A stretch of 11,166 nucleotides of DNA from contig JAGLZG010000223.1 of the NCBI GenBank assembly GCA_023131705.1, positions 1 through 11,166 of the forward strand, read 5' to 3'. This document shows, in pieces, positions 10,057 to 11,166 of this stretch. How positions within the stretch are numbered: position 1 is the first letter of the stretch; every line of letters starts with the position of its first letter. The DNA comes from Nanobdellota archaeon (GTDB lineage: Archaea; Nanobdellota; Nanobdellia; Woesearchaeales; B3-WOES). The position numbers were made by a program, and so were the translations under genes. The notes beneath the pieces were generated by a model. It made no database searches, was not told where the DNA came from, and saw nothing but the letters and a program-made list of their open reading frames with translations.

Positions 10057-11166
10057 ATGAGAAGAAAAATATTCGCATTATTGATTTTAAGCATTTTTTT
10101 AATAAGTTTAATACCAGCGACATTTGCGCAAATTGTTAAAACAGCAAAACTAGAAAATATAAATGTAGCTGTAAAAAGTACTGAAACACAGGGGATTAAA
10201 ACAGGATTAGTTAATACAGGTGGCAGAGAAATAAAACCAGTTCTAGCTGCAGAGAGAATACAGATTGCTAAAAAGGCTGTTAGAGCTGCTAATGGCTTGG
10301 AAAAAATAAGAGCAATGAGCACTAATGAAATAAGAGTGCATCAAAAAGAACAATTAATGAAAGCAGTAGAATTATGCAGGGAAAAAGGGCTTGATTCTGA
10401 ATTATGCGAGAAAAAATTCACAAAAAGAATAGAACTAATAACAAAATTAAAAGAAACAGGTCTTGAAAGATTAAAAAGAGTTGAAGCAAGAAAAATAGAA
10501 AGAACAAGAGAAATAAAAGAGCTTGCAAAAGATATAAACCTGAAAAAATTCAGTAAAAACCTGGAATTTAAGGCAAGAGTAATAAACAAAGTAAAGCTGG
10601 AAAAAGCAAGAGAAAACTTCCAAGTAGCTATAGAAAAATTCCAAAAGGCAAAAGGTAATTATCAGGAAGCTCAGCTTAGATTCAAAAAAGTAAAGGAAAA
10701 AGTTGCTGAATGTGCAAATATTGACAGTGAAGAGTGCAACATTGCTAAAGAAAACATAAGAGAAAGAGCAAGAGAGCATCTATTGCACACAGCTGATGTA
10801 ATTCTGGAGCATTTAAACAAAATAAAAAGCAAAGTTGAATCTAATGAAGATTTAAGCGAAGAAGAAGCAGCTGAAATAATTGCTAAAATAGATGAAGAGA
10901 TTGCAGCTATTGAGGATGCTAAATCTACAATTGAAAGTTCAGAAGATAAAGAAGATGTAATTGAAGCTGCTAAAAAATTAAAAAGAACATGGATAAGAGT
11001 TAAAGAAAGAGCAAAAGAGCATGTTGGAAGGATAGTAAATGCAAGAATTGGCGGAATAATAGTGAAATCAAAGCATCTGGAAGTAAAATTAGAAAGGATA
11101 CTAACAAGAATGGCTGAAAAAGGCTTAGACACATCTGGTGTTGAGCCCTTAGTGGATGAGTTCAAT
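10057..11166 (+). CDS. Secreted long coiled-coil protein (partial, runs off the window)
   Basis: The frame is open for 370 codons to the window end. Residues 1-24 form a signal peptide (MRRKIFALLILSIFLISLIPATFA). The rest is nearly all charged helix rich in K, E, R and A, with long heptad-like runs (about 63-200 and 205-350) and no globular domain. Two cysteine pairs, C107/C117 (CREKGLDSELC) and C219/C227, may form disulfides that pin helical hairpins. Such proteins are common in DPANN genomes and presumably act at the cell surface; no catalytic motif is seen. GGAGG before the ATG and a good TATA box fix the start. Frames on the opposite strand here are low-complexity S/F/L shadows. The C-terminus, which might carry an anchor, is missing. 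Confidence 0.85.
   Translation, partial: MRRKIFALLILSIFLISLIPATFAQIVKTAKLENINVAVKSTETQGIKTGLVNTGGREIKPVLAAERIQIAKKAVRAANGLEKIRAMSTNEIRVHQKEQLMKAVELCREKGLDSELCEKKFTKRIELITKLKETGLERLKRVEARKIERTREIKELAKDINLKKFSKNLEFKARVINKVKLEKARENFQVAIEKFQKAKGNYQEAQLRFKKVKEKVAECANIDSEECNIAKENIRERAREHLLHTADVILEHLNKIKSKVESNEDLSEEEAAEIIAKIDEEIAAIEDAKSTIESSEDKEDVIEAAKKLKRTWIRVKERAKEHVGRIVNARIGGIIVKSKHLEVKLERILTRMAEKGLDTSGVEPLVDEFN

Noticed and set aside
10029..11165. Several minus-strand open frames opposite the coiled-coil gene
   Set aside because: They encode low-complexity S/F/L-rich strings, the expected antisense of K/E-rich codons; the plus strand has a signal peptide, SD, TATA box and 370 open codons.

Overview
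The window looks like chromosomal DNA from a small-genomed archaeon, most likely a DPANN lineage such as Pacearchaeota or Woesearchaeota. The lineage is an inference; the archaeal assignment is firm. It carries an archaeal class I release factor (aRF1 with NIKS and GGQ), ribosomal protein L37Ae, RNA polymerase subunit P, prefoldin beta, a UPF0147 protein, an intron-containing tRNA gene, and TATA-box promoters often placed about 25 nt before the start codon (leaderless mRNAs). Base composition is AT-rich and genes are short and tightly packed.

Layout. 1-1530 is accessory: a cut-off minus-strand gene with a HEPN-like look behind two identical palindromic operators, a winged-helix regulator whose downstream second winged helix appears decayed, a small ORF split by an in-frame stop, and a four-helix membrane protein. 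1531-1803 holds no gene but a 13-bp inverted repeat, a GC-rich three-way-junction RNA candidate, a T-rich tract and a promoter palindrome. 1804-3107 is a two-gene unit: a short MscS-type channel coupled by an ATGA overlap to a membrane-anchored protein with eight two-cysteine repeats. 4254 down to 3085 (minus strand) is an information-processing operon: tRNA-Pro(UGG), L37Ae, RpoP, prefoldin beta, UPF0147. The tRNA contains a 40-nt anticodon-loop intron and an extra 35-nt insertion exactly between T60 and C61 of the T arm. aRF1 (4398-5498) diverges from it.

5623-7147 is the oddest part. Three short sequence blocks occur in the same order, in inverted orientation, on both sides of a lipoprotein gene and a PD-(D/E)XK nuclease-like gene. 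The right-hand copy differs by carrying two related palindromic inserts between the blocks. No transposase is visible, so this may be a non-autonomous or invertible cassette.

9062 down to 7223 encodes two adjacent PP-loop tRNA-thiolation enzymes: an MnmA-like/NFACT-R fusion and a TtuA/Ncs6-family protein without the usual N-terminal zinc finger. 9813-9118 is a membrane-spanning winged-helix regulator with an outside beta-sandwich. It is divergent from a secreted coiled-coil protein (10057 to beyond the window end), with a cluster of palindromes between them.

The genes group into translation (release factor, L37Ae, tRNA, tRNA thiolation), transcription and folding (RpoP, prefoldin), envelope/secreted proteins, and small regulators. 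The best candidates for something undescribed are the inverted-block nuclease/lipoprotein cassette, the T-arm tRNA intron, and the structured elements at 1660-1727 and 9859-9912, which share several short words.
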